Assembly: GCA_030681795.1 (NCBI GenBank)
Contig: JAUXRG010000106.1
Location: 56,518-120,517, forward strand
Direction of reading: 5' to 3'
Length of the DNA stretch: 64,000 nucleotides
Source of the DNA: Rubrivivax sp.
GTDB taxonomy: Bacteria > Pseudomonadota > Gammaproteobacteria > Burkholderiales > Burkholderiaceae_C
Shown: one piece after another, positions 10,114-20,762 of the stretch
How positions within the stretch are numbered: the stretch's first letter is position 1
Layout of the letters: each line of letters starts with the position of its first letter
Position numbers and translations under genes: made by a program
The notes under the pieces: model-generated
The model's database searches: none
Seen by the model: only the letters and a program-made list of their open reading frames with translations
What the model was told of the DNA's origin: nothing

Positions 10114-10479
10114 ATGCGACACAAAAAAGCCGTCCCCAACCGCAGCTACCGCGTCGCTGACCAGATCCAGCGCGACGTGGCCGAGCTCATCCGCGACCTC
10201 AAGGATCCGCGCGTGGGCATGGTCACGATCAACAGCGTCGAAGTCTCTCCGGACTACGCGCACGCGCAGATCTACTTTTCAGTCCTTGTCGGCGAGCACG
10301 AGGCGAGTGCCCTGGCGCTCAACGAAGCGGCCGGTTTCCTGCGCAATGGCTTGTTCAAGCGGTTGTCCATCCACACCGTGCCCACGCTGCATTTCCACTT
10401 CGACCGCACCACCGAACGCGCAGCCGATCTCACGGCGCTGATCGCACGCGCCAACGCCGTGCGAGCCAAGGAAGACTGA
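10114..10479 (+). CDS. rbfA: 30S ribosome-binding factor RbfA
   Basis: 121 residues. Cold-shock-related factor needed for late maturation of 16S rRNA in the small subunit. Family features: [18 protein letters not shown], the [18 protein letters not shown] strand, and TLHFHFD. The open frame reaches back to the infB stop, but the ATG at 10114 gives the family start MRHKK. It shares one base with the truB start (TGATG), so the two are coupled. Confidence 0.95.
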   Translation: MRHKKAVPNRSYRVADQIQRDVAELIRDLKDPRVGMVTINSVEVSPDYAHAQIYFSVLVGEHEASALALNEAAGFLRNGLFKRLSIHTVPTLHFHFDRTTERAADLTALIARANAVRAKED

Positions 10480-11401
10480 TGAAGCCGCAACGGCCACGCA
10501 TCGTGCGCCGCGCCTTGCACGGCGTGCTGCTGCTCGACAAGCCCCTGGGCTGGACGAGCAACGATGCCCTGCAAAAGTGCAAGGGCCTGCTGCGGGCGGA
10601 GAAGGGCGGCCACACCGGCACATTGGACCCCCTGGCCACCGGGCTGTTGCCTCTGTGCTTTGGCGCGGCCACCAAGTTCTCGCAGGCCAGCCTGGACGCC
10701 GACAAGCGCTATCTGGCCACGCTGCGCCTGGGCCAGCGCACGAGCACGGGTGATGGCGAGGGCGAGCTGCTCGAAGAGCGGGCACCCGTCACCGACCGTG
10801 CCGCCATTGCCGCTGCCTGCGCGCGCTTCGTCGGTGCCATCGACCAGCAGCCCCCTATGCATTCGGCGCTCAAGCACAAAGGCCGGGCCCTGTACGAGTA
10901 CGCCCGCGCCGGCATCGAGGTCGAACGGCCCAAGCGCCGCATCACCATTCATTCGATCGACATCATCGAATGCCAAGATGGCGCGCTGACCATCGACGTC
11001 GCATGCAGCAAGGGCACCTACATCCGCACCCTGGCCGAAGACATAGGCGCGGCACTGGGCTGCGGGGCGCATCTGAGCGCACTGCGCCGCACCGCCAGCG
11101 GCTCGCTGCGCATCGAACAAGCCCTCACCATCGAAGCCCTGGCGGCGCTCACCGAGGACGAGCGCGTGGCCTTGCTGCTGCCGGCCGACGTATTGCTTTG
11201 CGCCTGGCCCGAGGTCCGCTTGCCCGACGACGAGGCCGGCCGCTTCCTGTGCGGCCTGCGCCGCCGGGTGGCGCTGGACGATTCCCCCTTGGTGCGTGTC
11301 TACGCGCAAACCCCGCGCGCATTTCTGGGCACCGCCCACATCAAAGCGGGCGAGTTGATCGCCGACCGCCTGCTGAGCCCGATCGAAGTCCAGGATTCCC
11401 C

Positions 11402-11405
<4 letters not shown>
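10479..11405 (+). CDS. truB: tRNA pseudouridine(55) synthase TruB
   Basis: 308 residues. Converts U55 of the T-loop of tRNAs to pseudouridine. The catalytic aspartate is D50 in [28 protein letters not shown] and [10 protein letters not shown] are further family motifs. Starts on the last base of the rbfA stop and overlaps typA by four bases (ATGA), so the translation genes are tightly coupled. Confidence 0.96.
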
Positions 11406-13234
<1,829 letters not shown>

Positions 13235-13277
13235 TCTGTGATCGCAGGGTCCGCTCTGCCCAGAACCTGAACCGCCA

Positions 13278-14171
13278 GTGACGCATCGCCGGGCCGTGTG
13301 GGTCATGGTCGCGGCCACGCTGATGTGGAGCATCGCCGGCGTGGTGTCGCGACACCTGGAGCACGCGCGCAGCTTCGAAGTCACCTTCTGGCGCAGCGCC
13401 TTCAACGCGCTGGCGCTCGTGGCGCTGCTGTCGTGGCTGCGCGGGCCCGCGGCCCTGTGGCAGACCTTGCGTGGCGGCGGGCGGGCGCTGTGGCTGTCCG
13501 GCGCGTGCTGGGCGGTCATGTTCACGGCCTTCATGCTGGCCCTCACGCTCACCAGCGTGGCCAACGTGCTGGTCACCATGGCCATCGGCCCGCTGTTCAC
13601 GGCGCTGGCCTCCCGCCTGGCCCTGGGCCACCGGCTGGCCACGCGCACCTGGGTGGCCATCGCCGTGGCCGGCCTGGGCATCGCCTGGATGTACGGCCAC
13701 CAGGTCAGCGCGGGCGATCCCCGCCACCTGTTCGGCACCGCGGTGGCACTGGCCGTGCCGGTGGCCGCCGCGGTGAACTGGACGCTGCTGCATCACCTGA
13801 GAAGCCACGAGAGCCCGCCCGACATGCTGGCCGCCGTGCTCATCGGCGCCCTCATCAGCGCCGCGTTCACCGCGCCGCTGGCCTGGCCCTTTGCCGCCTC
13901 GCCGCGCGACCTCTCCCTGCTGGCCCTGCTGGGCGTGGTGCAGCTCGCCATCCCGTGCCTGATGGCCGTGGCGGTGGCGCGCGTGCTCAGCGGGCCGGAG
14001 ATTTCGTTGCTCGGGTTGCTGGAGGTCGTATTCGGGGTGCTCTGGACCTGGCTGGGTGCGGGTGAAGCGCCCCCGCCACAAGTCCTGGGTGGGGGCCTGC
14101 TCGTGCTCGGCGCGCTCGGGGCCAATGCGGCCTGGGCCCTGCGAACGCGCCCGGTCGTCGCCCGAGGCTAG
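13278..14171 (+). CDS. DMT-family (EamA) transporter
   Basis: 297 residues, about ten hydrophobic segments in two EamA repeats, the usual layout of drug/metabolite exporters of the inner membrane. Recognisable features are MWSIAGVVSRHLE and FWRSAFNALAL in the first repeat and LLGLLEVVFGVLWTWLGAGE near the end of the second. Substrate unknown. It begins with GTG at 13278; no nearby in-frame ATG gives a better start. It may be transcribed with the typA operon. Confidence 0.85.
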   Translation: MTHRRAVWVMVAATLMWSIAGVVSRHLEHARSFEVTFWRSAFNALALVALLSWLRGPAALWQTLRGGGRALWLSGACWAVMFTAFMLALTLTSVANVLVTMAIGPLFTALASRLALGHRLATRTWVAIAVAGLGIAWMYGHQVSAGDPRHLFGTAVALAVPVAAAVNWTLLHHLRSHESPPDMLAAVLIGALISAAFTAPLAWPFAASPRDLSLLALLGVVQLAIPCLMAVAVARVLSGPEISLLGLLEVVFGVLWTWLGAGEAPPPQVLGGGLLVLGALGANAAWALRTRPVVARG

Positions 14172-14282
14172 GGACAGCCCGGGGCTGCCCGCAGCGCCGC
14201 GCGCCCTAGGATGCAAGCCCGCAGGTCACGCGCAACGCGGTGGCCGCCCCAGGCACCCTGAGGGGCCCACAAGGAAGCCCGC

Positions 14283-15896
14283 ATGAAGCAACTCTCCGGC
14301 CTCGACGCGACCTTTCTGTACCTCGAAACCGCCGAGATGCCGATGCACGTGGGCGCGTTGCATGTCTTCGAGCTGCCGCCGGGCTACCCGGGCAAGTTCA
14401 TCACCGCGCTGCGCAAGCACATGGCTTCGCGTCTGCCCGCGGCGCCGGTGCTGCGCCGCCGGCTCTGGTGGATGCCGCTGAACCTCGCCAACCCGGCCTG
14501 GGTGGATGCCGAGCCCGATCTCAGGAAGCACATCGTCGAGGTCAAGCTCCCCAGGAACTCGGGCATGGCCGCGCTCGAAGCCGAGGTCTCGCGGCTGCAC
14601 CCCGTGCTGCTGGACCGCAGGCGGCCGCTGTGGAAGATGCATGTCTTCGAAGGGCTGGCGCCGGGCGCCAATGGCCTCAAGCGCGTGGCCCTGTACACGC
14701 AGCTGCATCACGCCGCCGTGGACGGGCAGGCCGCCGTCGCGCTGGCCAGTACCCTCCTGGATGCCACGCCCGAGGCGCGCGCCGTCGAGGCCAGGCCGTC
14801 CCGGCGAGCGAAGGTCTTCCGCCTGGAGATGGCCGAGATGCTGCGCGGCGTGCTCGGCAACCAGGCGCAGCAGGTGGCCGCGATCGTGCGCAATCTGCCC
14901 GCCACCGTGGGCACGCTCAAGAATGCCGCCACGCACGCCGTGATCGGTTCGGCCCTATTCAGCGGCAGGAAGGCGCCTGCCAACCTCACGCTGGCGCCGC
15001 GCACGCCCTTGAACGTGAGCATCGGTGCGGGCCGCGCCTTCGCCAGCGTCAGCCTGCCCATGCCCGAACTCAAAGAACTGGCCTCGGCGCACGACGCCAC
15101 CGTGAACGACATGGTGCTGATGCTCTGCAGCTCGGCCTTGCGCCGCCACTTCGGCAAGAAGCGCAGCCTGCCACGCAAGAGCCTGGTGGCGGCGGTGCCG
15201 ATCTCGCTGCGCGACGCCGGCGACACCACGCCCGACAACCAGGCCTCGATGAGCCTGGTCAACCTGGGCACGCACCTGGCCGATCCCCTGCGGCGCCTGG
15301 CGCACATCAAGGCCGCTTCGGCAGCCATGAAGTCCACCATGGGCCGGCTCAGAAGCATCCTGCCTACCGACTACCCGTCGCTGGGCATGCCCTGGCTCAT
15401 CGAGGCCGCCACGGCGCTGTACGGCAAGGCCAGGGTGGCCGACCGCATTCCGCAGGTCGCCAACCTCGTCATCTCCAACGTCCCGGGCCCCGCCGTGCCG
15501 CTGTACATGGCCGGCGCGCACATGCTCACCAACTACCCCACGTCGATCATCGTGCACGGCATGGCGCTCAACATCACCGTGCAGAGCTACGACCGCTCGC
15601 TGGACTTCGGTCTCATGGCCGATGACCAGGCGATGCCCGACGTGCGCGAACTGGCCGACGCCATCGCCATCGCCTTCGACGACCTGTGCGCCTTGCCGCG
15701 CCCCGGCGACCCCGACGCCGACGAGGCGCCCCCCGAGGGCAGGGTCAGCCAGGCCACGCGGCGCCTGGCCGGCGGGCTGGGCGGCGCGGTTTCGAAGGCG
15801 GCGCGCAGGGTGGTGGACTCCGCCGTGGAAAGCGCCGTCGCCCAGGTCACAGGCCGCCCTCGCGCCAGCGCTCCCAGTCGCAGGCGCGGCGGCTAG
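14283..15896 (+). CDS. Wax ester synthase/diacylglycerol acyltransferase (WS/DGAT)
   Basis: 537 residues. Transfers an acyl group from acyl-CoA to a fatty alcohol or diacylglycerol, making storage lipid. The condensation-domain active-site motif HHAAVDG is intact at residues 142-148; the N-terminal SGLDATFLYLET and the later NDMVLMLCSSALRR and PGPAVPLYMAG match the family. The last 60 residues are basic and alanine-rich and are probably not part of the fold. Burkholderiales often carry one or more copies. The neighbouring genes give no pathway context. The stop overlaps a repeat at 15893. Confidence 0.9.
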   Translation: MKQLSGLDATFLYLETAEMPMHVGALHVFELPPGYPGKFITALRKHMASRLPAAPVLRRRLWWMPLNLANPAWVDAEPDLRKHIVEVKLPRNSGMAALEAEVSRLHPVLLDRRRPLWKMHVFEGLAPGANGLKRVALYTQLHHAAVDGQAAVALASTLLDATPEARAVEARPSRRAKVFRLEMAEMLRGVLGNQAQQVAAIVRNLPATVGTLKNAATHAVIGSALFSGRKAPANLTLAPRTPLNVSIGAGRAFASVSLPMPELKELASAHDATVNDMVLMLCSSALRRHFGKKRSLPRKSLVAAVPISLRDAGDTTPDNQASMSLVNLGTHLADPLRRLAHIKAASAAMKSTMGRLRSILPTDYPSLGMPWLIEAATALYGKARVADRIPQVANLVISNVPGPAVPLYMAGAHMLTNYPTSIIVHGMALNITVQSYDRSLDFGLMADDQAMPDVRELADAIAIAFDDLCALPRPGDPDADEAPPEGRVSQATRRLAGGLGGAVSKAARRVVDSAVESAVAQVTGRPRASAPSRRRGG

Positions 15897-15988
15897 GATG
15901 AAACTGCCCCCAAGCTCACTCCGTTCGCGGCCCCCCGGGGGGGCGCGTCAGTACCTTCGGGCGGCCGGGCGGTACTAGGATGAAACTG
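15893..15988. repeat. Palindromic intergenic repeat bounded by a 14-bp direct repeat
   Basis: The 14-mer CTAGGATGAAACTG occurs at 15893-15906 and again at 15975-15988. Between them lie the palindrome CCCCCCGGGGGG (15931-15942) and the inverted pair AGTACC/GGTACT. Similar C/G-centred hairpins occur between genes in Comamonadaceae and relatives, and another lies at 30744. CTAGGATG recurs at 17270-17277 on the far side of the IS110 transposase gene. Confidence 0.6.
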
Positions 15989-17458
15989 ACCTCCTCAAGC
16001 AGGCGTGACCTGCACGGAGTAGCCGATCTGCTGAAGTCTGCGGATCAGTCGGTTGGCTGTCTTTTGCGCATCGGCGCGGTCGAAGTGGGCGGCACCCAGG
16101 TCGTGCCACTCGGTGCCGTCGCGCAGCATGTGCCAGGCGGCGGTGAGCATCGAAGCGGCCACGGCGATGATGGCTTTCTTGGCGCCGCGCCGCGCGCGCA
16201 GGCGATGGAACTGCGCCTGCAGGTAGCTGTTCTTGACCTTGACTGCCGACCAGGCGGCCTGCACCAGCGTGGTCTTGAGCCACTTGCCGCCTCGGCGCAG
16301 ACGGGTGCTGCGGCGCTTGCCCGCGCTCTCGTCGTTGCGCGGGCACATGCAGGCCCAGGACAACAGGTGCCCGGGCGTAGCGAAGCGCGACATGTCGATG
16401 CCGATCTCGGCCACGACCACATTGGCGCTGACAGCGCTGAGCCCCGGCATCGTGCTCAACAGCTTGGCGGCTTGTCGAAACGGCTCGAGCCCCAGGCCCA
16501 CCTCCCTCTCCAGATCAGCAACGGCCTTGTCCAGCGCGTCGATGTGCCCCAGGTGCAGCTTGAGCATGAAGCGGTGGTGCGCGTTGACGTGCCCGCGCAG
16601 GGCTTCGAGCAGGTCAGCGCGGCTGGCCTTGGCGCGGCCGCTGACGCACGCAGCCAGGCGCGCAGGATCGGTCTGTCCGTCGATGATCGCCTGCAGCACC
16701 GCACGCCCGCTCTTGCCCAGGATGTCGCTGATGACGACGCTGAGCTTGAGGTTGGCATCCTCGAGCACTTTCTCGATGCGCTGGACGTGGGCGCTTCTCT
16801 CGCGCACGAACTGCTTGCGGGTGCGCGTGAGCGTGCGCAACTCCTGCACGGCAGCAGGCGGCACGAAGCTGGCGCGGATGAGGCCGTGGGCCAACAGGTC
16901 GGCCAGCCACATCGAATCGTTGACGTCGGTCTTGCGACCGGGCACGTTCTTCACATGCGCGGCGTTGGCCAGCACCAGTTCGAAGTGGCCTTCGAGCACA
17001 TGCCATACCGGCTTCCAGTAAACGCCGGTGGCCTCCATGGCGACGTGCTCGACGCCCAGGGATTCGAGCCAGTCGGCCAAGGCCAGCAGGCCCGAGGTGG
17101 TCGTGGCAAACGTGAGCACCTCCTGCAACAGCGGGCCGTTGCCGGCCACGCGCGCACACGCCACCACGGTCTGCTTGTGTACGTCCAGCCCCGCGCAGCG
17201 CGGGCAGATGACTTCCATGATCGCCTCCAATGTGCGGCGACATCGGCGTGCGGCCCACGTCATCGAACTCTAGGATGCGTGCTCAGGGGCGCGAAGCCCC
17301 AGGCGACAGTACGGGGTGCTCGTGAGGCCGCGGGTCCAACTGACATACGGGTTCGAAACACCAAGTACGAACCGACCTCTTTGCCGGACGCCGCAGCGCC
17401 ATTTGACGCCCGTTTCATGCGTCGAGGGTCGCGCGAAGCGCGGTGGAACAACTGACAT
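15975..17458 (-). mobile_element. IS110-family insertion sequence (ends approximate)
   Basis: Contains one complete transposase gene. The left boundary is put at CTAGGATGAAACTGAC (15975). On the right, CTAGGATG recurs at 17270 and the 10-mer CAACTGACAT occurs at 17337 and 17449, so the end could be 17277 or about 17458. The family makes no target duplication, and the recombinase is guided by a bridge RNA encoded in a noncoding end. Only the longer version leaves enough noncoding DNA (about 240 bp upstream of the gene) for such an RNA. Confidence 0.6.
15995..17218 (-). CDS. IS110-family transposase (DEDD recombinase)
   Basis: 407 residues, apparently full length. N-terminal RuvC-like DEDD domain with GLDVHKQTVVA, MEATGVYWKP and GRKTDVNDS; central helical region (about 120-270); C-terminal Tnp20 domain with TMPGLSAVSANVVVAEIG and the serine-containing PRNDESAGKRRSTR. 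The catalytic acidic residues look intact, so the element could be active. The start is the ATG at 17218, giving MEVICPRCAGLDVHK; the open frame extends 15 codons further without similarity. Inserted between the WS/DGAT and hydrolase genes without breaking either. Confidence 0.93.
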   Translation of the reverse strand: MEVICPRCAGLDVHKQTVVACARVAGNGPLLQEVLTFATTTSGLLALADWLESLGVEHVAMEATGVYWKPVWHVLEGHFELVLANAAHVKNVPGRKTDVNDSMWLADLLAHGLIRASFVPPAAVQELRTLTRTRKQFVRERSAHVQRIEKVLEDANLKLSVVISDILGKSGRAVLQAIIDGQTDPARLAACVSGRAKASRADLLEALRGHVNAHHRFMLKLHLGHIDALDKAVADLEREVGLGLEPFRQAAKLLSTMPGLSAVSANVVVAEIGIDMSRFATPGHLLSWACMCPRNDESAGKRRSTRLRRGGKWLKTTLVQAAWSAVKVKNSYLQAQFHRLRARRGAKKAIIAVAASMLTAAWHMLRDGTEWHDLGAAHFDRADAQKTANRLIRRLQQIGYSVQVTPA

Positions 17459-17491
17459 GACCTGCCATCTCGCCCTCAGGCGTGGACCGGG

Positions 17492-18379
17492 ATGAGAGTC
17501 GTCGCCAACGACATCGGGATCGAGATCGACGACCAGGGGCCGCCCGCAGGCGAGCCGCTGCTCCTCATCATGGGCCTGGGCATGCAGCTCACGGCCTGGC
17601 CCGAGGAACTCGTGCGGATGCTGGTCTCAAGCGGCTTTCGGGTCCTGCGCATGGACAACCGCGATGCCGGGTTGAGCCAGGGCTTCGACCCCCTGGGCGT
17701 GCCCAACCTCCCCTGGGTCGGGCTCCGCCACGCGCTGCACCTGCCGCTGACCGCGCCCTACCGCATCGCCGACATGGCCGCCGACGCGCTGGGGGTGCTC
17801 GACGCGTTGGGCATCGCGCGCGCGCATGTCTGCGGCGCCTCGATGGGCGGCATGATCGCCCAGCACCTGGCGGCCAGCCACCCGCAGCGCGTGAAGAGCC
17901 TGACGCTGATGATGACCACCAGCGGCTCGCGCCGGCTGCCGCACCCCGCGCTGCGCATCAAGATGGCGCTGCTGTCGCGGCCGGCGGGCCCCGAGCCTGC
18001 CGCCGTCGTGGCGTATCTGCAGAACTTGATGCGGGTCATCGGCAGCCCGGCCTATCCGCCCGATCCGCAGGCCGACCGCCAGCGTCTGGAGGCCATGGTC
18101 GCGCGCGCCTGGCGCCCCGCAGGCACGGCACGCCAGATCGTGGCCGTGGTGGCCGACGGCGACCGCACGCCGCTGCTGGCGCGCATCCGGGCGCCCACGC
18201 GCGTCATCCATGGGCGCGACGACCCGCTGGTGCGGGTGGCGGCGGGGCACGACCTGGTGGCACGCATCACCGGTGCCGTGGCCGATATCGTTCCCGGCAT
18301 GGGTCACGACCTGCCGGTGCCACTGCTGCCCCACTTTGCCGAGGGCATTGCCCGCAACGCGGCCCGCGCCGCAACTTGA
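17492..18379 (+). CDS. Alpha/beta hydrolase
   Basis: 295 residues. Alpha/beta-hydrolase fold with an oxyanion-hole region LLIMGLGMQL, nucleophile elbow GASMGG, acid HGRDDPLV and histidine GMGHDLP, so the catalytic triad is present. No signal peptide, so cytoplasmic. The RMDNRDAGLSQ segment is seen in the group of hydrolases resembling polyketide/aclacinomycin methylesterases, but the substrate cannot be told. It is followed after 17 bp by a DUF1330 gene, with which it probably forms an operon. Confidence 0.85.
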   Translation: MRVVANDIGIEIDDQGPPAGEPLLLIMGLGMQLTAWPEELVRMLVSSGFRVLRMDNRDAGLSQGFDPLGVPNLPWVGLRHALHLPLTAPYRIADMAADALGVLDALGIARAHVCGASMGGMIAQHLAASHPQRVKSLTLMMTTSGSRRLPHPALRIKMALLSRPAGPEPAAVVAYLQNLMRVIGSPAYPPDPQADRQRLEAMVARAWRPAGTARQIVAVVADGDRTPLLARIRAPTRVIHGRDDPLVRVAAGHDLVARITGAVADIVPGMGHDLPVPLLPHFAEGIARNAARAAT

Positions 18380-18396
18380 ATCACGGAGTCCACCGC

Positions 18397-18684
18397 ATGA
18401 GTGCCTATATCCACGCCAGCGTCGAAGTCACCGACCCGGTGGCCTATGAGGAATACCGCCGCCAGGTGCCTGCGGTGATCGCCGCTCATGGCGGGCGCTA
18501 TCTGGTCCGAGGCGGTGCCACCACCGTGCTGGAAGGCGACGCCACGGTGGCGCGGCAGGTGATCCTGGAGTTCCCGGATATGGCCCACCTGCAGGCGTTC
18601 TATCGCTCGCCCGAATACCAGGCCTTGATCCCGATCCGCCAGCGTGCGTCCAGGGGTCGGCTGGTCGCCATCGAAGGGGTGTGA
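18397..18684 (+). CDS. DUF1330 family protein
   Basis: 95 residues, a small ferredoxin-like alpha/beta barrel protein of the dimeric DUF1330 family: AYIHASVEVTDPVAYEEYRRQVP at the start, HGGRYLVRGG in the middle and FPDMAHLQAFYRSPEYQ toward the end. Function unknown. The ATG follows CACGGAG. Co-directional with the hydrolase 17 bp upstream. Confidence 0.88.
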   Translation: MSAYIHASVEVTDPVAYEEYRRQVPAVIAAHGGRYLVRGGATTVLEGDATVARQVILEFPDMAHLQAFYRSPEYQALIPIRQRASRGRLVAIEGV

Positions 18685-18775
18685 GCGGGGGCGGAGGGGC
18701 TTGGAGGATGCGCCATCGTGCGCTGCGACTGCATCCGAATGGTAGACTTTGCCCTATCACTTGGGAGCCCATCGC

Positions 18776-19210
18776 ATGCACACAGCCGTAGTCGAACCCG
18801 GCAGGATCGCCCAGGTTCTCGGCCTGAGCCGGAAGGTGACCTCCGTCGAGCAACTCGAGCAGCAGATCGAAGCAGGCCTGCCCAAAGCCTCGCTGGGTGC
18901 CGTCGCGCGCCACGTCTACGGCACGTCGCCCGATGCTGCGGCCTTGATGCAGCGGGTCATCCCGGCGGCCACGTATCACCGCAGGAGCGCTGAACTGAAG
19001 CCGCAGGAAGGCGAGCGAGTCGAGCGCCTGGCGCGAGTGATTGCAACTGCCGAACTCGTTTGGAACGGTGCCGACGACGCGCGGGCCTTCCTGTCCACGG
19101 CCCACGCCATGCTGGGGGGCAAGCGGCCGATCGAGGTCGCGCTGACGGAATTGGGCGCGCGCCGGGTCGAAAGCCTGCTCTGGTCGCTGTTCCATGGCGT
19201 TGCCGCCTGA
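18776..19210 (+). CDS. Antitoxin with ParS/Xre/MbcA toxin-binding domain
   Basis: 144 residues. The C-terminal part (about 85-140; ARAFLSTAHAMLGGKRPIEVALTELGARRVESLL) is the DUF2384 toxin-binding domain, in which the LGGKRP segment is diagnostic. The N-terminal part is a helix-turn-helix-like region (AQVLGLSRKVTSVEQLEQQI), as in Xre-type antitoxins of RES toxins. It should bind and neutralise the RES protein encoded next, with which it overlaps by 17 bp, and repress the shared promoter. ATG 18776 is chosen because TTGGGAG lies just upstream; a TTG at 18749 would add nine residues. Confidence 0.9.
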   Translation: MHTAVVEPGRIAQVLGLSRKVTSVEQLEQQIEAGLPKASLGAVARHVYGTSPDAAALMQRVIPAATYHRRSAELKPQEGERVERLARVIATAELVWNGADDARAFLSTAHAMLGGKRPIEVALTELGARRVESLLWSLFHGVAA

Positions 19211-19715
19211 CGACGCCCCATCTCGGGCAGCGTCCAGGGGTGCGCGGTCGCAAGCCTGGCAGGCCTGGCGCATCGCCGACGGGCGATTTGATCCGTTCAG
19301 CGCAGTGGGCGCCTCGCTGGTGGGTGGTCGATGGAACTCTCCAGGCCTCGGGGTCATCTATGCCAGCCGCTCCTACGCGGGAGCCATGCTGGAATGCCTG
19401 GCTCACGCAGGCATCGGGCGAGTACCCCGGACGCACGTGGCGATCGAGATCACCATCGCTGGCGCCGTGGCCGTCGAACGGTGCGACGAGAGCGACCTGC
19501 CCGCCGGGTGGGACCACTCGGATCAGCGCGTGGCCAGGCACTTCGGCGATGCCTGGATCCGCGAACGGCGGTCCGCCGTATTGGTGGTTCCATCCGTCGT
19601 GGCGCGCAGGGAAGGGAACGTGCTCCTGAATCCGCAGCATCCGGACTTCAAGAGGATCATCGCCGCAAGCCCTGAGGCGGTGGTCTGGGACGCCCGCCTG
19701 TTCGGCCGGCACTGA
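19194..19715 (+). CDS. RES-domain toxin
   Basis: 173 residues. RES family (named for conserved Arg, Glu and Ser): WRIADGRFDPF, then GGRWNSPGLGVIYASRSYAGAMLE, where the Arg, Tyr and Glu of the active site lie, then ARREGNVLLNPQHPDF. Characterised RES toxins deplete NAD+ and arrest growth. Follows its antitoxin in the usual order with overlapping frames. It appears intact, and no mobile element borders it apart from the IS110 2 kb upstream. Confidence 0.92.
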   Translation: MALPPDDAPSRAASRGARSQAWQAWRIADGRFDPFSAVGASLVGGRWNSPGLGVIYASRSYAGAMLECLAHAGIGRVPRTHVAIEITIAGAVAVERCDESDLPAGWDHSDQRVARHFGDAWIRERRSAVLVVPSVVARREGNVLLNPQHPDFKRIIAASPEAVVWDARLFGRH

Positions 19716-19731
19716 CGACAAGAATCGCTGG

Positions 19732-20739
19732 GTGCAATTGAATCAACCGCTTAACCGCTGGCGTCTGTCCGTCGCGCCCATGCTCGACTGGTCGGACCGC
19801 CACGGCCGTTTCTTCCACCGCCTGCTCACCCGCCACACCCGTCTATATACGGAGATGGTGACGACCGGTGCGCTGCTGCACGGCGACGTGGCGCGGCACC
19901 TGGACTTCAGCGAAGAAGAGCACCCGCTGGCGCTGCAGCTGGGCGGCAGCGAGCCGGCCGATCTGGCGCATTGCGCCCGGCTGGCGCAGCGGTGGGGCTA
20001 CGACGAGGTCAACCTCAACTGTGGCTGCCCCAGCGAGCGCGTGCAGCGGGGTGCCTTCGGCGCCTGCCTGATGGCCGAGCCGGCGCTGGTGGCGGATTGC
20101 GTCAAGGCCATGAGAGACGCCTGCGCGCTGCCGGTGACGGTGAAGCACCGCATCGGCATAGGCCGCAACGAAAGCTACGACTTCGTGCGCGACTTCGTCG
20201 GCACGGTGGCCGGGCAGGGTGGCTGCCGCGTGTTCGTCGTGCACGCCCGCAACGCCTGGCTCGAAGGCCTCAGCCCGAAGGAAAACCGCGAGGTGCCGCC
20301 GCTGCGCGCCGAGGTGGCGTATCGCCTCAAGGCCGATTTCCCGGATCTGACCTTCGTCTACAACGGCGGCGTCACCCGCGACGAGCAGATCGAGGTGCAT
20401 CTGTGTCATCTGGACGGCGTGATGGTCGGCCGCCACGCCTACCACGAGCCCTGGGCGATGAGGACCTGGGACGAGCGTTTCTTCGGTGCAGCGCCGCGAA
20501 GCCTGGATCGAGACGGAATCGAGGCGCAGATGGTGGACTACATGACCCGCATCGCGGCCGCCGGCGTGCCCTGGGCCCACGCCGCGCGCCACATGCTCGG
20601 CCTGCGCAACGGCCAGCCCGGGGCGCGGCGCTGGCGGCAGGCGTGGTCCGACCACCGGCTCAAGGGCGAGCCGCCGGCCGAGGTCTCGCGCCGGGCCCGT
20701 GCCGCCCTGGCGCCGCACAATCTGGCGCTGGTGCCATGA
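19732..20739 (+). CDS. dusA: tRNA-dihydrouridine(20/20a) synthase DusA
   Basis: 335 residues. Flavoenzyme reducing uridine 20/20a in the D-loop of tRNA. The TIM-barrel start SVAPMLDWSDRH and TRLYTEMVTTGALLHGD are DusA-type; the catalytic cysteine is C99 in NLNCGCPSERVQRGAFGACLM; HARNAWLEGLSPKENR is also typical of DusA rather than DusB or DusC. Start codon is GTG at 19732. It is followed after 23 bp by mtnP and may be co-transcribed with the methylthioadenosine genes. Confidence 0.93.
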   Translation: MQLNQPLNRWRLSVAPMLDWSDRHGRFFHRLLTRHTRLYTEMVTTGALLHGDVARHLDFSEEEHPLALQLGGSEPADLAHCARLAQRWGYDEVNLNCGCPSERVQRGAFGACLMAEPALVADCVKAMRDACALPVTVKHRIGIGRNESYDFVRDFVGTVAGQGGCRVFVVHARNAWLEGLSPKENREVPPLRAEVAYRLKADFPDLTFVYNGGVTRDEQIEVHLCHLDGVMVGRHAYHEPWAMRTWDERFFGAAPRSLDRDGIEAQMVDYMTRIAAAGVPWAHAARHMLGLRNGQPGARRWRQAWSDHRLKGEPPAEVSRRARAALAPHNLALVP

Positions 20740-20753
20740 GAGGCCATGAGAGG
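20734..20753 (+). repeat. Tandem 10-bp duplication at the dusA stop
   Basis: CCATGAGAGG is repeated twice in tandem, covering the dusA stop codon and ending 9 bp before the mtnP ATG. It looks like a recent slippage event and places two purine-rich GAGAGG tracts upstream of mtnP. Confidence 0.7.
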
Positions 20754-20762
20754 ATCACCCGG

